This document shows positions 1 to 9,156 of a stretch of DNA of 56,346 bases, piece after piece. Within the stretch, counting starts at the first letter, position 1; each line of letters begins with the position of its first letter. A program made the position numbers and the translations under genes. Source of the DNA: an uncultured Victivallis sp. (GTDB taxonomy: Bacteria; Verrucomicrobiota; Lentisphaeria; Victivallales; Victivallaceae); assembly GCA_944389895.1 (NCBI GenBank), contig CALXOA010000014.1, forward strand, positions 1-56,346, written 5' to 3'. Under the pieces are notes generated by a model, which ran no database searches, had not been told where the DNA came from, and saw only the letters and a list, made by a program, of their open reading frames with translations.

Positions 1-1185
1 CACGACGGTGCTCTCCCAGGTTCCGAAGTAGTCACACAGAAACAGAGTGTCTTTCCGGAGCGGATGAAAATAGATCATATTGGTATGCCACCCCATATGG
101 TCCCCGGAGAGCATCCATCCCGCCGGCCCCACCCCGCGGGCAGGAAGCAGTGTCCAGGTCGCACCGCCGTCAAAGGATTCGTAATAGGCGCGGATCACGT
201 CCGCACCGATGATCAGATGTCCCGGCCGGAACGGATCGACCGCCAGCGCCCGATAACGGTATTCGAAAAACTTTCCCTTTTTTCCATCGCGGGCCAGCGG
301 CAGTCCGGCATTGCATTCGCGCCATGAGATTCCGCCGTCGTCGCTGCGCTGGAATCCGTTCAACCCGGTTACCGCGTAGATCGTCCGCGGGTCGGCCGGC
401 GAAAAATCGAACAGGAACACATCCTCGCCTTCCAGTCCCCGCGCCTGCCAGGTTTCGCCGCGGTCGGTACTGACCCAGAATCCCCCGACACTTTCACCGC
501 GGTTGATGCCGGAAGCGTACAGTACATCCGGGTTATCCGGGGCAAAACGAACCGTATGCAACTTTCTTCCGGTCAATCCGGAGGGCCGCCACGTGACGCC
601 TCCGTCGCTGCTTATCCACAGGCCGCCCGCACCACCGTTATGCTTGTTGTCGATCACGTAGAGCCGTTTCGAATCACGGGGATCCAGCAGCAACCCGGGA
701 CCGCCGCCGCCCTTGCGACTCGCAGCCCCCTCCCCGTATCCGCACACCTCCTGCGAAATCATCGTCCAGCTCTCGCCGCGGTCAGTCGAGCGGATGATCC
801 CGGAGGGTTCCTTGTATTCGCGCCCCCAGGAGGCGTAAAGCACCTCGGGATTTTCCGGATCGACTGCAATATCCCCCGCCGGATAGTTGCCTCCGGCCAA
901 CCCCTGGAGACCGACGACGCTGTTGATCCAGTGTTCTCCGCCGTCAATGGTCTTGACTACGCCGCAGACATCGACCGCCAGGTAGATCCGGTCAGGATCG
1001 ACCGGATCGAAAGTAAGACGGAGGTTCTGGCCACCGGCGCCAACCGGCAGGGGCTCCCACTGATTCGCACCAGCCGGAGCGGGACGCAGCAGAGTCCGGC
1101 CGTCACTGCCGGCAAGGTACTCCTCCGCCGTTGCATATCCCGCCCCGAGCAGCAGACAACAGGTCAGTTTGAGGAACTTCTTCAT
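1..1185 (-). CDS. Secreted Asp-box (BNR-like) repeat protein, partial
   Basis: The gene runs off the left edge, so only the first 395 codons are present. It starts at ATG 1185 behind a strong AGGAGG-type ribosome site. Residues 1-20 form a signal peptide (MKKFLKLTCCLLLGAGYATA). The rest carries repeated Asp-box motifs of the S-x-D-x-G-x-x-W kind (TIDGGEHW, STDRGESW, SSDGGVTW, STDRGETW, RSDDGGISW, SFDGGATW), which mark seven-bladed beta-propellers of sialidase-like and GH74-like proteins. It is therefore an exported propeller, either a glycosidase or a carbohydrate binder; the catalytic class cannot be read from the part seen. Its start is 14 bases after the pseudopilin stop on the same strand, so both are probably in one transcript under the GntR/LacI-type regulator. 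Confidence 0.8.
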   Translation of the reverse strand, partial: MKKFLKLTCCLLLGAGYATAEEYLAGSDGRTLLRPAPAGANQWEPLPVGAGGQNLRLTFDPVDPDRIYLAVDVCGVVKTIDGGEHWINSVVGLQGLAGGNYPAGDIAVDPENPEVLYASWGREYKEPSGIIRSTDRGESWTMISQEVCGYGEGAASRKGGGGPGLLLDPRDSKRLYVIDNKHNGGAGGLWISSDGGVTWRPSGLTGRKLHTVRFAPDNPDVLYASGINRGESVGGFWVSTDRGETWQARGLEGEDVFLFDFSPADPRTIYAVTGLNGFQRSDDGGISWRECNAGLPLARDGKKGKFFEYRYRALAVDPFRPGHLIIGADVIRAYYESFDGGATWTLLPARGVGPAGWMLSGDHMGWHTNMIYFHPLRKDTLFLCDYFGTWESTVV

Positions 1186-1199
1186 CCTTCTCCCCCTCC

Positions 1200-1880
1200 T
1201 CACCAGTTGACCCGGTAATACCCCTTGTTCCATTCATTCCCGTTGAGTTCGGCCCGGTACCGCGCAACGTGCCCGTCGATGAAACCGACATTGTAACCGG
1301 CGGCATGAAACTGATAAGGCGCGGCCGTCGGCACGCTGTAACACCACCCCGCATCGCCCATGAAGGCGATCCGTGACGGCGAACGGCTCTGGTTGACGTT
1401 GGTTTTGTTCTGATTGTTCAGGGGAATCTGGTACGGACTCCAGCGAGCCGTCGTACTCCAACTGCTTGAATCCCCTCCGGCGGAGGCCGGCGGCTGCAGG
1501 ATGGCATGACCGTAACTGGTCGCGAAATTAACTCCTACCAGCATGGTGTTCCGCCAGAAGAGATTGTCGGCGGGACAATGAAAGAGTTTCTCGTTGTTAC
1601 TGAGAAACGGCATCAGATCCGCATGCAGTTTTACAGCATTACCGGAGGATCTTGTACTGTCGAGGATGAACTGATTGTTGTTGCCGACTCCCGGCCCGAG
1701 ACCATTGTAGGAGTCTGAGTAATTCAGCATTGCCAGCACGATCTGCCGGACCTGCGATGCACAGCCGCTCGCATGCGCCGCCGCACGCGCCTTGCCGAGC
1801 GCCGGCAGCAGCATCGACGCCAGAATGGCGATGATCGCGATTACGATCAATAATTCTATCAATGTAAAGAAATACTTCAT
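1200..1880 (-). CDS. Prepilin-type (type II secretion-like) pseudopilin with H-X9-DG motif
   Basis: This 226-residue protein begins [20 protein letters not shown], the conserved prepilin leader and membrane helix with Glu five residues after the processed Phe. Near the C-terminus residues 192-203 give H-X9-DG, the motif of the large pseudopilin family found in Lentisphaerae and Planctomycetes. Such proteins are membrane-anchored by the helix and expose a beta-rich head. ATG 1880 was chosen because it gives a short normal leader. An alternative ATG at 1934 overlaps the stop of the regulator gene as ATGA and would add 18 residues; that coupling is tempting but the leader would be atypical. It lies between the regulator and the Asp-box gene, suggesting a part in handling extracellular polysaccharide. 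The role itself is inference. Confidence 0.88.
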   Translation of the reverse strand: MKYFFTLIELLIVIAIIAILASMLLPALGKARAAAHASGCASQVRQIVLAMLNYSDSYNGLGPGVGNNNQFILDSTRSSGNAVKLHADLMPFLSNNEKLFHCPADNLFWRNTMLVGVNFATSYGHAILQPPASAGGDSSSWSTTARWSPYQIPLNNQNKTNVNQSRSPSRIAFMGDAGWCYSVPTAAPYQFHAAGYNVGFIDGHVARYRAELNGNEWNKGYYRVNW

Positions 1881-1930
1881 CCCCCGTTCCCTTTCCGCTG
1901 GAATTGTATTGTTGTAAGAAGAAGAATTAT

Positions 1931-3013
1931 TCATGCTCTGCGAACCGTACCTTCCGACCTGACCAGTCTGGGAATCAGCACCACACTGCGATACTCCTGT
2001 TCGGCAGGATGATCGATCCGTTCCAGAAGCAGCCGCAACGCCGCCCCGGCCACATCATCCAGGCGCAGATCGAGCGAGGTCAGGGGCAACAGAAGTTCCC
2101 TTTCGTCGGCGATGTTGTCGCACCCGATCAGCGACACCTGTTCCGGGATCGCGATCCCGGCTTCAGCCAGAGCCGTAGCCGCCCCCTCGGCCAGCATATC
2201 GGTCGAAGCAAAAATCGCCGTACTGTCGAACGTTCCGGAGGCCAGCAGCCGTTTCATCATCTGATAGCTGTTGCGCTTCGTAACCCCGACCGGCAGAACC
2301 CGTGCGCGATCAATCGGAATCCCGGCAGCCAGAAGCGCATCGCAATAGCCCTGATAGCGCGAACTCATCTCAAACACGAACTCGCGGTTGATCCGCGTTG
2401 CCAGTTCACAACGTTCGTCAAGGTTGGAGAGAAAAAGTATCCGCCGGTGGCCGAGTCTGATCAGGTACGACACAGCATTGCGCACACCCGCACGCAGGTC
2501 AAACGCCACATTGTCGGCGCACTGGTACCCTTCCCCGCCGGCGATCACATAGGGGATTCCCGCTTCCGCCAGTTGAAGGTGACCGACCAGAAAACCGCAG
2601 ACCACCACCGCGTCCGGACGGATACCGCGGTTGCGAAACGTCTTCAGCAACGCCTCGGCGTCCTCGACCACCAGCAGCTGCGCCTCGTGACCGAGCCGCC
2701 GCAGTTCCGGTTCGATCCGCCCAGCCAGTACGGTATAGAAGACAGAATCGGCTTCGGCCGGAACCGCCAGTGCGATCGAATAGTGTTTTTCAAGAGTCCG
2801 CCGATCGACCACGTAGGTACCGCTGCCCTGCCGGCGTTGCACAAACTGCTTCTGCTCAAGTTCATCGATCGCGCGCCGCACCGTCACCAGCGACACCCGG
2901 TATTTCGCCGCCAATTCCCGCTCCGTCGGTAATTTCGCCGTTTCAAACTTCGCATAGTTTTCGCGGATGAACTCCCCGAAAATCGCACCGCGGATCTGTT
3001 CCGTTAATGTCAT
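1931..3013 (-). CDS. GntR-type HTH / LacI-type sensor hybrid transcriptional regulator
   Basis: The 360-residue protein has an N-terminal winged helix of the GntR family (about residues 1-70, with [20 protein letters not shown] and the wing around RRQGSGTYV). A periplasmic-binding-protein-like sensor domain of the LacI/GalR kind follows (about 75-355, ending in the typical [18 protein letters not shown] region). It should bind DNA as a dimer and respond to a sugar. The ATG at 3013 has AAAAGG seven bases upstream. A good promoter and two ATTGCAA repeats sit in its leader, which suggests autoregulation. It is the first gene of a minus-strand set with the pseudopilin and the Asp-box protein. Confidence 0.9.
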   Translation of the reverse strand: MTLTEQIRGAIFGEFIRENYAKFETAKLPTERELAAKYRVSLVTVRRAIDELEQKQFVQRRQGSGTYVVDRRTLEKHYSIALAVPAEADSVFYTVLAGRIEPELRRLGHEAQLLVVEDAEALLKTFRNRGIRPDAVVVCGFLVGHLQLAEAGIPYVIAGGEGYQCADNVAFDLRAGVRNAVSYLIRLGHRRILFLSNLDERCELATRINREFVFEMSSRYQGYCDALLAAGIPIDRARVLPVGVTKRNSYQMMKRLLASGTFDSTAIFASTDMLAEGAATALAEAGIAIPEQVSLIGCDNIADERELLLPLTSLDLRLDDVAGAALRLLLERIDHPAEQEYRSVVLIPRLVRSEGTVRRA

Positions 3014-3041
3014 ATTGCAACCTTTTTATTAAACATTGCAA
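3014..3041 (-). promoter_or_regulatory. Direct repeat ATTGCAA x2, likely autoregulatory operator
   Basis: ATTGCAA occurs at 3014-3020 and again at 3035-3041, exactly 21 bases apart (two helical turns), both followed by a CTTTTT-like stretch. Both lie between the promoter and the start codon of the regulator gene. The nearer copy touches the ATG. Position and phasing suggest operator half-sites for the encoded regulator; this is inference. Confidence 0.45.
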
Positions 3042-3055
3042 TCTTTTTTATTTTT

Positions 3056-3084
3056 ATTATGATCGATTCGGAAGCAAAAGTCAA
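3056..3084 (-). promoter_or_regulatory. Sigma70-type promoter of the regulator-pseudopilin genes
   Basis: Read on the minus strand there is TTGACT (3079-3084), a 17-base spacer and CATAAT (3056-3061). It points at the ATG at 3013. Confidence 0.6.
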
Positions 3085-3816
3085 TACCTTTTCAGAAAAA
3101 ATTCGTTATTTTGTCATCGTTTTGCGGGCGGACGGAACATGAGAAGGAACGACATCGCAGGATATAAGGCCGGAGCGACTCCGGCTGCTCCGCTCGTCCA
3201 TGTAATCCGGAACTGAAACAGGAACGCAGGAACCGGTCACCGGAAGTCCCAGATCCCGATCCGCCGGAAACGCCCGGGGAAAACCGCGCAAAGAGAGCAG
3301 TTGCGATCGTCATCTCGCGGAACCAGACCACACGGCAAAAGCAGCCGAGTGACATCAGAGCCGCGCCGGTAGTACAGCGGGCGAATCGAAACAGGAGCTT
3401 GACGATCCCGAACTCACGCCCATTCTGCTTTGCCAATGCACGAACCAGACTGTCGCCCGGACATGCAATATATCAGCCTCTCCCTGAAGCGCAATTCCTG
3501 CACCGTGAAGGCCGCTTCCTGCAAGCAGCGGCAACAACCGGAGAATACACGTCAAATCCATCTTCCCGAGAACAAACAACGTGGAATCGAAGAAGAAACG
3601 GAAGAGAATCCTACAGGGGATCTGCAGATACCGCGGGGAACCGGATTTCACCCCGGGGTGCCTCTTCCGTATCGCAACCAGCAATCCGTCGAAGAAAAAC
3701 GTCACCGCGCCGAAACTCAGCGGCCCGGGCAACTGACGATGCAGGGTAGACGAAGAAACCGGCCCCGCATCGGACCGGTTGTATCAGGCATCACACGAAA
3801 AAGGTACTCTTCAGCT
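3085..3816. other. Long region without a recognisable gene
   Basis: About 730 bases lie between the regulator promoter and the end of the flavoprotein gene. Short minus-strand open frames (3355-3732 and 3092-3436) read partly hydrophobic but match no family I recognise, and they change frame against each other near 3430. They could be traces of a decayed gene. A palindrome CCGGAGCGACTCCGG lies at 3170-3184. No convincing start with a ribosome site was found. Confidence 0.4.
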
Positions 3817-4356
3817 TCAACGCAGCGAAGCGCCAAGCTTTTCAGCCTCGGCCAGCTTGCCGCTGCGGGCGACATCGCCCTTCTCCATCACCTCGAAGGC
3901 AAAGAGCTGTCCCGCATCCTTCCAGCCGAGATAATTCAGGAGTATCTCATACGAGAGTTTCAACGCATCGAACGTATTCGGAGCATTGTCTGCCGCAGCG
4001 GCAAGCAGAACAGCCTGTCGGACAAAGGCCCGCTCCTTGCTGTAATAGGCATAAAGCCGATCAATCACCATCTTCAGATTCGCGGGGAAAGTATAGAAAT
4101 AGAGCGGCATCGCAAAAGCCACCAGATCACATTTGTCAAGCGCCTGATAGACCTGGTCCATGTCGTCATTCTGAACACATGGCGAACCGGTCGAAAAGCA
4201 GCGGTCACAGGCAATACAGGGCAGAAGCTTCAAGGTACGGAGCCTGACCCGTTCGACGGTATGCCCGGCGGCGACCGCCCCCCGGCCAAAAGCATCGGCC
4301 AACTGGTCGCTGTTACCGTCGACCCGGGGCGAACAGGAGATGATCAGAACTTTCAT
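3817..4356 (-). CDS. Flavodoxin-fold NAD(P)H-dependent oxidoreductase with Cys cluster
   Basis: The 179-residue protein begins MKVLIISCSPRVDGNSDQLA, the FMN phosphate-binding loop of the NADPH-dependent FMN reductase / iron-sulfur flavoprotein superfamily. Cysteines 47, 50, 53 and 60 followed by QNDDM match the pattern of that family, which in archaeal and some bacterial members binds a [4Fe-4S] cluster. PLYFYTFPANLKMVIDR forms the usual flavin-facing helix. It is probably a cytoplasmic flavoprotein that moves electrons to an unknown acceptor. ATG 4356 was preferred over an upstream frame extension because AAGGTG sits six bases before it and because family proteins start there. Confidence 0.85.
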   Translation of the reverse strand: MKVLIISCSPRVDGNSDQLADAFGRGAVAAGHTVERVRLRTLKLLPCIACDRCFSTGSPCVQNDDMDQVYQALDKCDLVAFAMPLYFYTFPANLKMVIDRLYAYYSKERAFVRQAVLLAAAADNAPNTFDALKLSYEILLNYLGWKDAGQLFAFEVMEKGDVARSGKLAEAEKLGASLR

Positions 4357-4487
4357 GGGTTCACCTTCTTTCGAATAAAGTATCCTTTCAACAGGTGGGG
4401 AAACTATACATCTCATCAGACGGATAATCAAGTTTTCCCGGCAGGATTTCCCGTGACACGCTCCCCCTGCCCCGCCGGAGAACATAA

Positions 4488-4520
4488 AAAAAGAGATGAC
4501 CATACGGCCATCTCTTTTTC
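4488..4520 (-). terminator. Rho-independent terminator after rpsI
   Basis: On the minus strand AGAGATGGCC, a GTAT loop and GGTCATCTCT form a hairpin followed by seven or more T. It lies 26 bases past the rpsI stop. The A-run on the other side also makes it usable in the opposite direction. Confidence 0.8.
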
Positions 4521-4545
4521 TGCAACCGAAACGGTTCTGAGAAGC

Positions 4546-4944
4546 TCAGCGCTTCGAGAACTGGAACCGGCGGCGCGCCCCGGGCTGACCGGGCTTCTTG
4601 CGTTCCTTGACGCGCGCATCGCGGGTCATCATTCCTGCGGCCTTCAGTTTGGCACGCATCGTCTCATCGAGCTTGACCAGCGCACGGGCAACTCCGTGGC
4701 GCAGCGCACCGGCCTGTCCGGCCATGCCGCCGCCGTCGAGATTCGCGGCGATGTCGACCTTGCCTTCCGCCTCGCTGACCTTCAGCACCTGGCAGACGTA
4801 GCCGCAGAGAGACTCGCTCGGGAAGTACTCGTTCATCGCTTTGCCGTTGATCACGATTTTACCGGTTCCGGGAGTAAGCCGAACACGCGCAACCGCGCAT
4901 TTGCGCCGGCCGGTAGCCAACACTTCATCATTCTTCTTAACCAT
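4546..4944 (-). CDS. rpsI: 30S ribosomal protein S9
   Basis: The 132-residue protein is full length for S9. It has the N-terminal ATGRRKCAVARVRL signature, the central GGGMAGQAGALRHGVARAL segment and the basic C-terminal tail ending FQFSKR, which reaches into the ribosomal P site. It follows rplM with a 9-base gap, the usual L13-S9 pair, and is closed by a hairpin terminator. Confidence 0.98.
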   Translation of the reverse strand: MVKKNDEVLATGRRKCAVARVRLTPGTGKIVINGKAMNEYFPSESLCGYVCQVLKVSEAEGKVDIAANLDGGGMAGQAGALRHGVARALVKLDETMRAKLKAAGMMTRDARVKERKKPGQPGARRRFQFSKR

Positions 4945-4953
4945 GGCGATCGA

Positions 4954-5385
4954 TTACTCCACCGTAATTTTGGTCGGGTTCTGCGCGGTGTGCGGATGCT
5001 CCGCACCGGCGTAAACTTTGAGCTTGCTGAACTGGGCGCGACCGAGACGGCCGTGCGGCATCATTCCCCAGACCGCGTCCTTGATGAAACGCTCGGGGGA
5101 ACGCTCACGGATCTCCTTCGCGGTCCGCTCCTTGCGACCGCTGCGGTAACCGGTGTAATCGACATAGATCTTCTCGTCGCCCTTGCGGCCGGTGAAGACG
5201 GCCTTCGCGGCATTGATGACGATCACGAACGCGCCGGTATCGACGTGCGGAGTATAAGTCGGCTTGTCCTTGCCGCGCAGCGCATTGGCGATGCGGACGG
5301 CGAGCCGGCCGACCGGAGCTTCCGACGCATCAAACAGAATGTACTCCCGCTTGATCTCGCCGACTTTTGCCAGATAAGTTTTCAT
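4954..5385 (-). CDS. rplM: 50S ribosomal protein L13
   Basis: The 143-residue protein matches L13 in length and motifs: DASEAPVGRLAVRIANALRGK near the N-terminus, VDTGAFVIVINAAKAVFTGRK, YRSGRKERTAKE and the C-terminal MMPHGRLGRAQFSKLKVYAG. It is an early assembly protein of the large subunit. It heads the rplM-rpsI operon, with a promoter about 160 bases upstream. Confidence 0.98.
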   Translation of the reverse strand: MKTYLAKVGEIKREYILFDASEAPVGRLAVRIANALRGKDKPTYTPHVDTGAFVIVINAAKAVFTGRKGDEKIYVDYTGYRSGRKERTAKEIRERSPERFIKDAVWGMMPHGRLGRAQFSKLKVYAGAEHPHTAQNPTKITVE

Positions 5386-5542
5386 AACTTCTCAAGTGTC
5401 CATATGATTTTGTTGGATACGCTTACGCCGGCACCTGAATCGTTTCGCACTTCGACCCCGGGTTCGGCGGACCGTAAAATCGCCCGCACCTCCATCGACC
5501 GGCGATGATCGGGTACCGGTCTGACGAAATTGCAGACTATTT

Positions 5543-5571
5543 AAAATATCACCGTTTTCCGGAAAATCCAA
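5543..5571 (-). promoter_or_regulatory. Candidate promoter of rplM-rpsI
   Basis: Minus strand TTGGAT (5566-5571), 17 bases, TATTTT (5543-5548). It leaves a leader of roughly 150 bases before the rplM ATG. I did not resolve a structured autoregulatory leader in it. The remaining 5572-5705 holds no gene. Confidence 0.4.
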
Positions 5572-5705
5572 CGACTTTCCACCGGAATTGCTGAAAAACT
5601 GCGAAAAAAAGAACCTTTTTCAACAAACCGGCTTCCCGCCGCAATGCGTTCCGGGAAACCATGCCGCGGTGCGTCGGAACAACGTTCCATCCTGCGCGGG
5701 ACGGA

Positions 5706-6734
5706 TCAGATCAACCCTTCCGCCTCATCAAGCCCGAAGCGGATGTTCATGCACTGCACCGCCTGCCCGGCCGCCCCCTTGGTCAGGTTGTCGATCACCG
5801 ACGTGACGATCACCTTGTTGGTGTGTGCATCGTAGTTGTAGCCAATCTCACAGGTATTGGTCATGAACACATACTTCGTGTCGGCGCACCGTTTCGCAGG
5901 CAGCACCCGGACAAACTGCTCATGACCGTATGCCGCCTCATAGATCTCACCGATCTTCTCAAGCGTACAGCCCGGCTCGGCATTCATCAGAATGGTTGAA
6001 TTGATGCCGCGGTTCATCGGCGCCAGATGCGGAATGAAGTTGATCGCCATTTCAGGCACACCGGCGGCGAAGGCCATCTCCTGCTCGATCTCCGGCAGGT
6101 GGCGGTGGCCGACCACGCCGTACGCCTTGAGGCTCTCATTGCACTCCGGGAAGATGTAGGGAAGATCGACCTTGCGCCCCGCACCGGTCACCCCGGAGCA
6201 ACTCGCCACGACAATCCCTTCGGTGCTGACCACCCCGGCCGCCAGAAGCGGAGCCGTCGGCAGAATGGAACTGGTCGGATAGCAGCCGGCACAGGCGACC
6301 AGGTCGGCGGTACGCAATTTTTCGCGATATCGTTCCGGCAGACCGTAGACCGCCTTTTCAAGCAATTCCGGTGCCGGATGGTCAACCTTGTAATACTCCT
6401 TGTACTTCGCGGCACTCTTGAGCCGGAAATCGGCGGAAATATCGAACACCTTGACCCCGGCATTCAAAAGCGGAATCGCAAATTCCGTTGCCAGCCCGTG
6501 GGGCAGAGCCAGAATCGCGGCGTCGCACTGCCCGGCCAATTCCGCGGCATCGGGCGCGACAAAGGAAAGCGGCACACCGGTGAAACGCGGAAACACCGTC
6601 GAAACCGGTTCCCCGGCGTTCTTACGCGACGTGATCGCCACGACTTCAACCCCGCGATGCCGCAGCAGAATCCGCAACAGCTCCTCTCCGGCATATCCCG
6701 ACGCGCCGAATACGGCAACTCTGATCTTCTTCAT
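5706..6734 (-). CDS. argC: N-acetyl-gamma-glutamyl-phosphate reductase
   Basis: The 342-residue enzyme catalyses the NADPH-dependent reduction of N-acetylglutamyl phosphate to the semialdehyde in arginine synthesis. The N-terminal Rossmann loop reads VAVFGASGYAGEELLR. The catalytic cysteine is C151 in ACAGCYPTS. The C-terminal HLAPMNRGINSTI segment is typical of the family. ATG 6734 has AAGGA nine bases upstream; an upstream in-frame extension lacks similarity. No other arginine gene lies in the window. It follows the DUF349 gene by 86 bases on the same strand and may be read from that promoter. Confidence 0.96.
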   Translation of the reverse strand: MKKIRVAVFGASGYAGEELLRILLRHRGVEVVAITSRKNAGEPVSTVFPRFTGVPLSFVAPDAAELAGQCDAAILALPHGLATEFAIPLLNAGVKVFDISADFRLKSAAKYKEYYKVDHPAPELLEKAVYGLPERYREKLRTADLVACAGCYPTSSILPTAPLLAAGVVSTEGIVVASCSGVTGAGRKVDLPYIFPECNESLKAYGVVGHRHLPEIEQEMAFAAGVPEMAINFIPHLAPMNRGINSTILMNAEPGCTLEKIGEIYEAAYGHEQFVRVLPAKRCADTKYVFMTNTCEIGYNYDAHTNKVIVTSVIDNLTKGAAGQAVQCMNIRFGLDEAEGLI

Positions 6735-6820
6735 GATACAATCCTTACAAAAATTATAATGTAATGGTGAATGGAACGACGACAGAATCCCACTCCCGTC
6801 ACCGGAACCGTTCAAATCTT

Positions 6821-8902
6821 TCAACGCAGTTTCCCGTAGGCGCGGTCGAAACGTTCGAACGACGCCTCCAGCTCCCGCTCCCCGAGGAGCCCGGCATTCA
6901 GATACTCCGCCAGAAGTTGTTTCGGATCAACGCTCTTCTCCACGGCTTTCGCATCGGAACGCATGAAGTTGCCGGCAATCGCCGCCTGCAGCTCGTCGGC
7001 GAGCGATACCTCCGGTTTCATCGCGGTGGAACCGTCCTCGACACCGACCAGTTTTTCCAGAGCGGCACAGATCCGGTCATGCTCGACGCGTGCGGCGGCA
7101 ACGGCTCGATCGAGCTTCTCCGCAGCCTTCGCGTCCCCGCCGGCGGCGCTCCGGATCAGAGCGGCGGCGGAGTGAAGTTTCGGGAAACGCTCAAGATTTT
7201 CAATCTGAAGCGCCGCCTCCTCCACCGCGTCCCCGCGCTTCAGCGCGTCAAATGCGGCGGCAAGCGGCCGCGCCACGCTCTTGACAAGCGCCAGCTTATC
7301 CGTCAGCACCCGGCCGCGTGCGGCGGCGAGCGCCTTCTCAAAACGCTCAAACGTTCTGCGTTCCAGTTCAAAGGTATTGCGGCAGGCCAGTTCGCGCAAC
7401 TCTCCGCGAATCGCCCGTGCCCGCGCTTCGGCATGCCCCGGCTCTCCGGGATCGGCCGCCAGAGCCTCGAGTTCGGCGATCAATGAACGGCTTTTCGCCT
7501 CGCGCTCGGCGAATGCCTCCCGACGCCCGCCGAAGAATTTATCCAGCGCGGCGTTGAACTTCGCGGATAATTCCGCCTCATTGCGTCCCGCGGGCCCCGC
7601 CGCAATGTATTCGCCGCGCAACGCTTTCGCCCGGCGCACCGCCTCGCCGGAGGGGTTTCCGGTCAGAGCCTCAGCCTCCGCGATCAGTTTGCGCTTCACT
7701 TCTGCAGCGGCTTCAAACCGGCTGTTGCGCTCATCGAACCATTTGCTGCGAGCATTGAAAAACTGGTCGGCGGCAGCACGGAAAGCGGCAAACAACGTTT
7801 TTTCCGCCGGTCCGGCACCTGGAATCGTCTTCCACTCGGCCTGGAGCGCCTTGAAAGCGGCAGCACTACTATTCCACTCGGTCGAACCGGCCATCGCGGC
7901 AGCCTTCTCGACCAGCTCCTGCTTGCGGGCAGCCGCCTGCTTCTGCTCCTGGCGCCGGCGGGCGAAAAACTCGTCAACCCGATGCTGAAGCGCACGGGTC
8001 AGCTCCAGATAGCGGGTATTGATCTCCTCATTCTTGGCTTTCGGAACGCCGCCGAGCGCTTTCCACTTCTCCCGCAGTTCGTGCAGCGCCTTCGCGGCCC
8101 GGGGCAGCTCCTCATCCGACAACGCAGAAAGTTTTTCCAGTTCGGCACAGAGGTCGAGCTTCAACGTATAACTTTCCCACCGGGCAAGATCGAGCGTCTC
8201 ATAATGCTGGGCCAGCTTGGCACCGGCGGCGCGATGTGCGGCGTTGTATTTGTCCGCTGCCGCCTTGGGCACCTTGCCGAGAGCGGCGTACTCCGTCTCG
8301 ATCGCGCTCTTGCGCTCACGCAGCTGATTGATGTCCCCGGCGGCGGTCAACGCGGCGAGTTCCGCGGCAAGCCTGCCGGCCGCCTCCGCCCGCTGCTGTT
8401 CAACCTCCGCCTCCGCCCGCAGCCGTTCCCGCAACGGAGCCAGCCGCGCCTCGAATCCGGCGGCATCAACAGAATCCGGATCGGCTTGCGCGAGGGTCTC
8501 GTTCCACCGTTTTTCCAGTGCCTCCACCTCGCCGAAGGTCACAAGTTCCGCACCGGCGAGCAGAGCATCAAGTTCAGCGGAAAGTTTCGCACACTCCTGC
8601 GTCCTGGCGGCACGCAACTGCAGCCGGGCTTCATTTTCGGCCGCGGCACGTTCCGCAGCCTCCCACGCCGCGGCGAACCGCTTCTCCAGAATTTCCGCAT
8701 ATTCCGGTGGAACTTCGGGGCGGCCATCGTAGGCGGCGCGGAGACGCGCCAGTTCCGCCGGGTAATCCCCGACCACACGGGACGGCAACTCCTCCAGCTC
8801 AGCGCAGAGCGCTTCGATTTCGTGGAGCTGATTCCGAAGAGTGTCGGGAATGCCGCCGACGGCCGCCCGACCGGTCTGGAGATTTTCGTCTTGTACGCTC
8901 AT
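6821..8902 (-). CDS. DUF349-repeat coiled-coil protein
   Basis: This 693-residue, Ala- and Glu-rich, almost wholly helical protein contains several copies of the DUF349 unit, clearest as LREKWKALGGVPK...YLELTRALQHRVDEFF and LQAEWKTIPGAGPAEK...FRAAADQFFNARSKWFDERN. The function of DUF349 is unknown; the proteins are cytoplasmic and probably elongated. There is no signal peptide or membrane segment. ATG 8902 was chosen; a GTG at 8941 would add 13 residues. It has its own strong promoter, back to back with that of htpG. Confidence 0.85.
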   Translation of the reverse strand: MSVQDENLQTGRAAVGGIPDTLRNQLHEIEALCAELEELPSRVVGDYPAELARLRAAYDGRPEVPPEYAEILEKRFAAAWEAAERAAAENEARLQLRAARTQECAKLSAELDALLAGAELVTFGEVEALEKRWNETLAQADPDSVDAAGFEARLAPLRERLRAEAEVEQQRAEAAGRLAAELAALTAAGDINQLRERKSAIETEYAALGKVPKAAADKYNAAHRAAGAKLAQHYETLDLARWESYTLKLDLCAELEKLSALSDEELPRAAKALHELREKWKALGGVPKAKNEEINTRYLELTRALQHRVDEFFARRRQEQKQAAARKQELVEKAAAMAGSTEWNSSAAAFKALQAEWKTIPGAGPAEKTLFAAFRAAADQFFNARSKWFDERNSRFEAAAEVKRKLIAEAEALTGNPSGEAVRRAKALRGEYIAAGPAGRNEAELSAKFNAALDKFFGGRREAFAEREAKSRSLIAELEALAADPGEPGHAEARARAIRGELRELACRNTFELERRTFERFEKALAAARGRVLTDKLALVKSVARPLAAAFDALKRGDAVEEAALQIENLERFPKLHSAAALIRSAAGGDAKAAEKLDRAVAAARVEHDRICAALEKLVGVEDGSTAMKPEVSLADELQAAIAGNFMRSDAKAVEKSVDPKQLLAEYLNAGLLGERELEASFERFDRAYGKLR

Positions 8903-9011
8903 GAGTTCGCCTGTTTCCTTTGGCTCGGCACCGTTTCTCACTCCCGAAACCGGAGCCGGACGTTGTAAAAAAATGCAACCGCCGCCTTACGGCAGCAGTG
9001 TTCAGCTTTAA

Positions 9012-9040
9012 ATTATAATGCCTTTTTCATTTTTTTCCAA
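9012..9040 (-). promoter_or_regulatory. Strong promoter of the DUF349 gene
   Basis: Minus strand TTGGAA (9035-9040), a 17-base spacer and a perfect TATAAT (9012-9017), reading toward the start at 8902. Confidence 0.65.
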
Positions 9041-9058
9041 CACCCAAACCGTTTCCGC

Positions 9059-9086
9059 TTGATTTTTCGGCAAAAAAAATTATATT
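9059..9086 (+). promoter_or_regulatory. Promoter of htpG
   Basis: TTGATT (9059-9064), 16 bases, TATATT (9081-9086), about 70 bases before the htpG ATG. It is of housekeeping type. I see no CIRCE inverted repeat and no obvious sigma32-like site. Confidence 0.55.
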
Positions 9087-9156
9087 CAATGATTTCAAAA
9101 ATGGGTTTTAACCTGCTCTTTTCGGCAGGAGACAGAAACAGAGGAGATTCTGAATC

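Noticed and set aside
3430..5508. A 692-codon open frame on the plus strand.
   Set aside because: It runs antisense to the flavoprotein, rpsI and rplM genes; its composition is that of a shadow frame and it shows no family motif.
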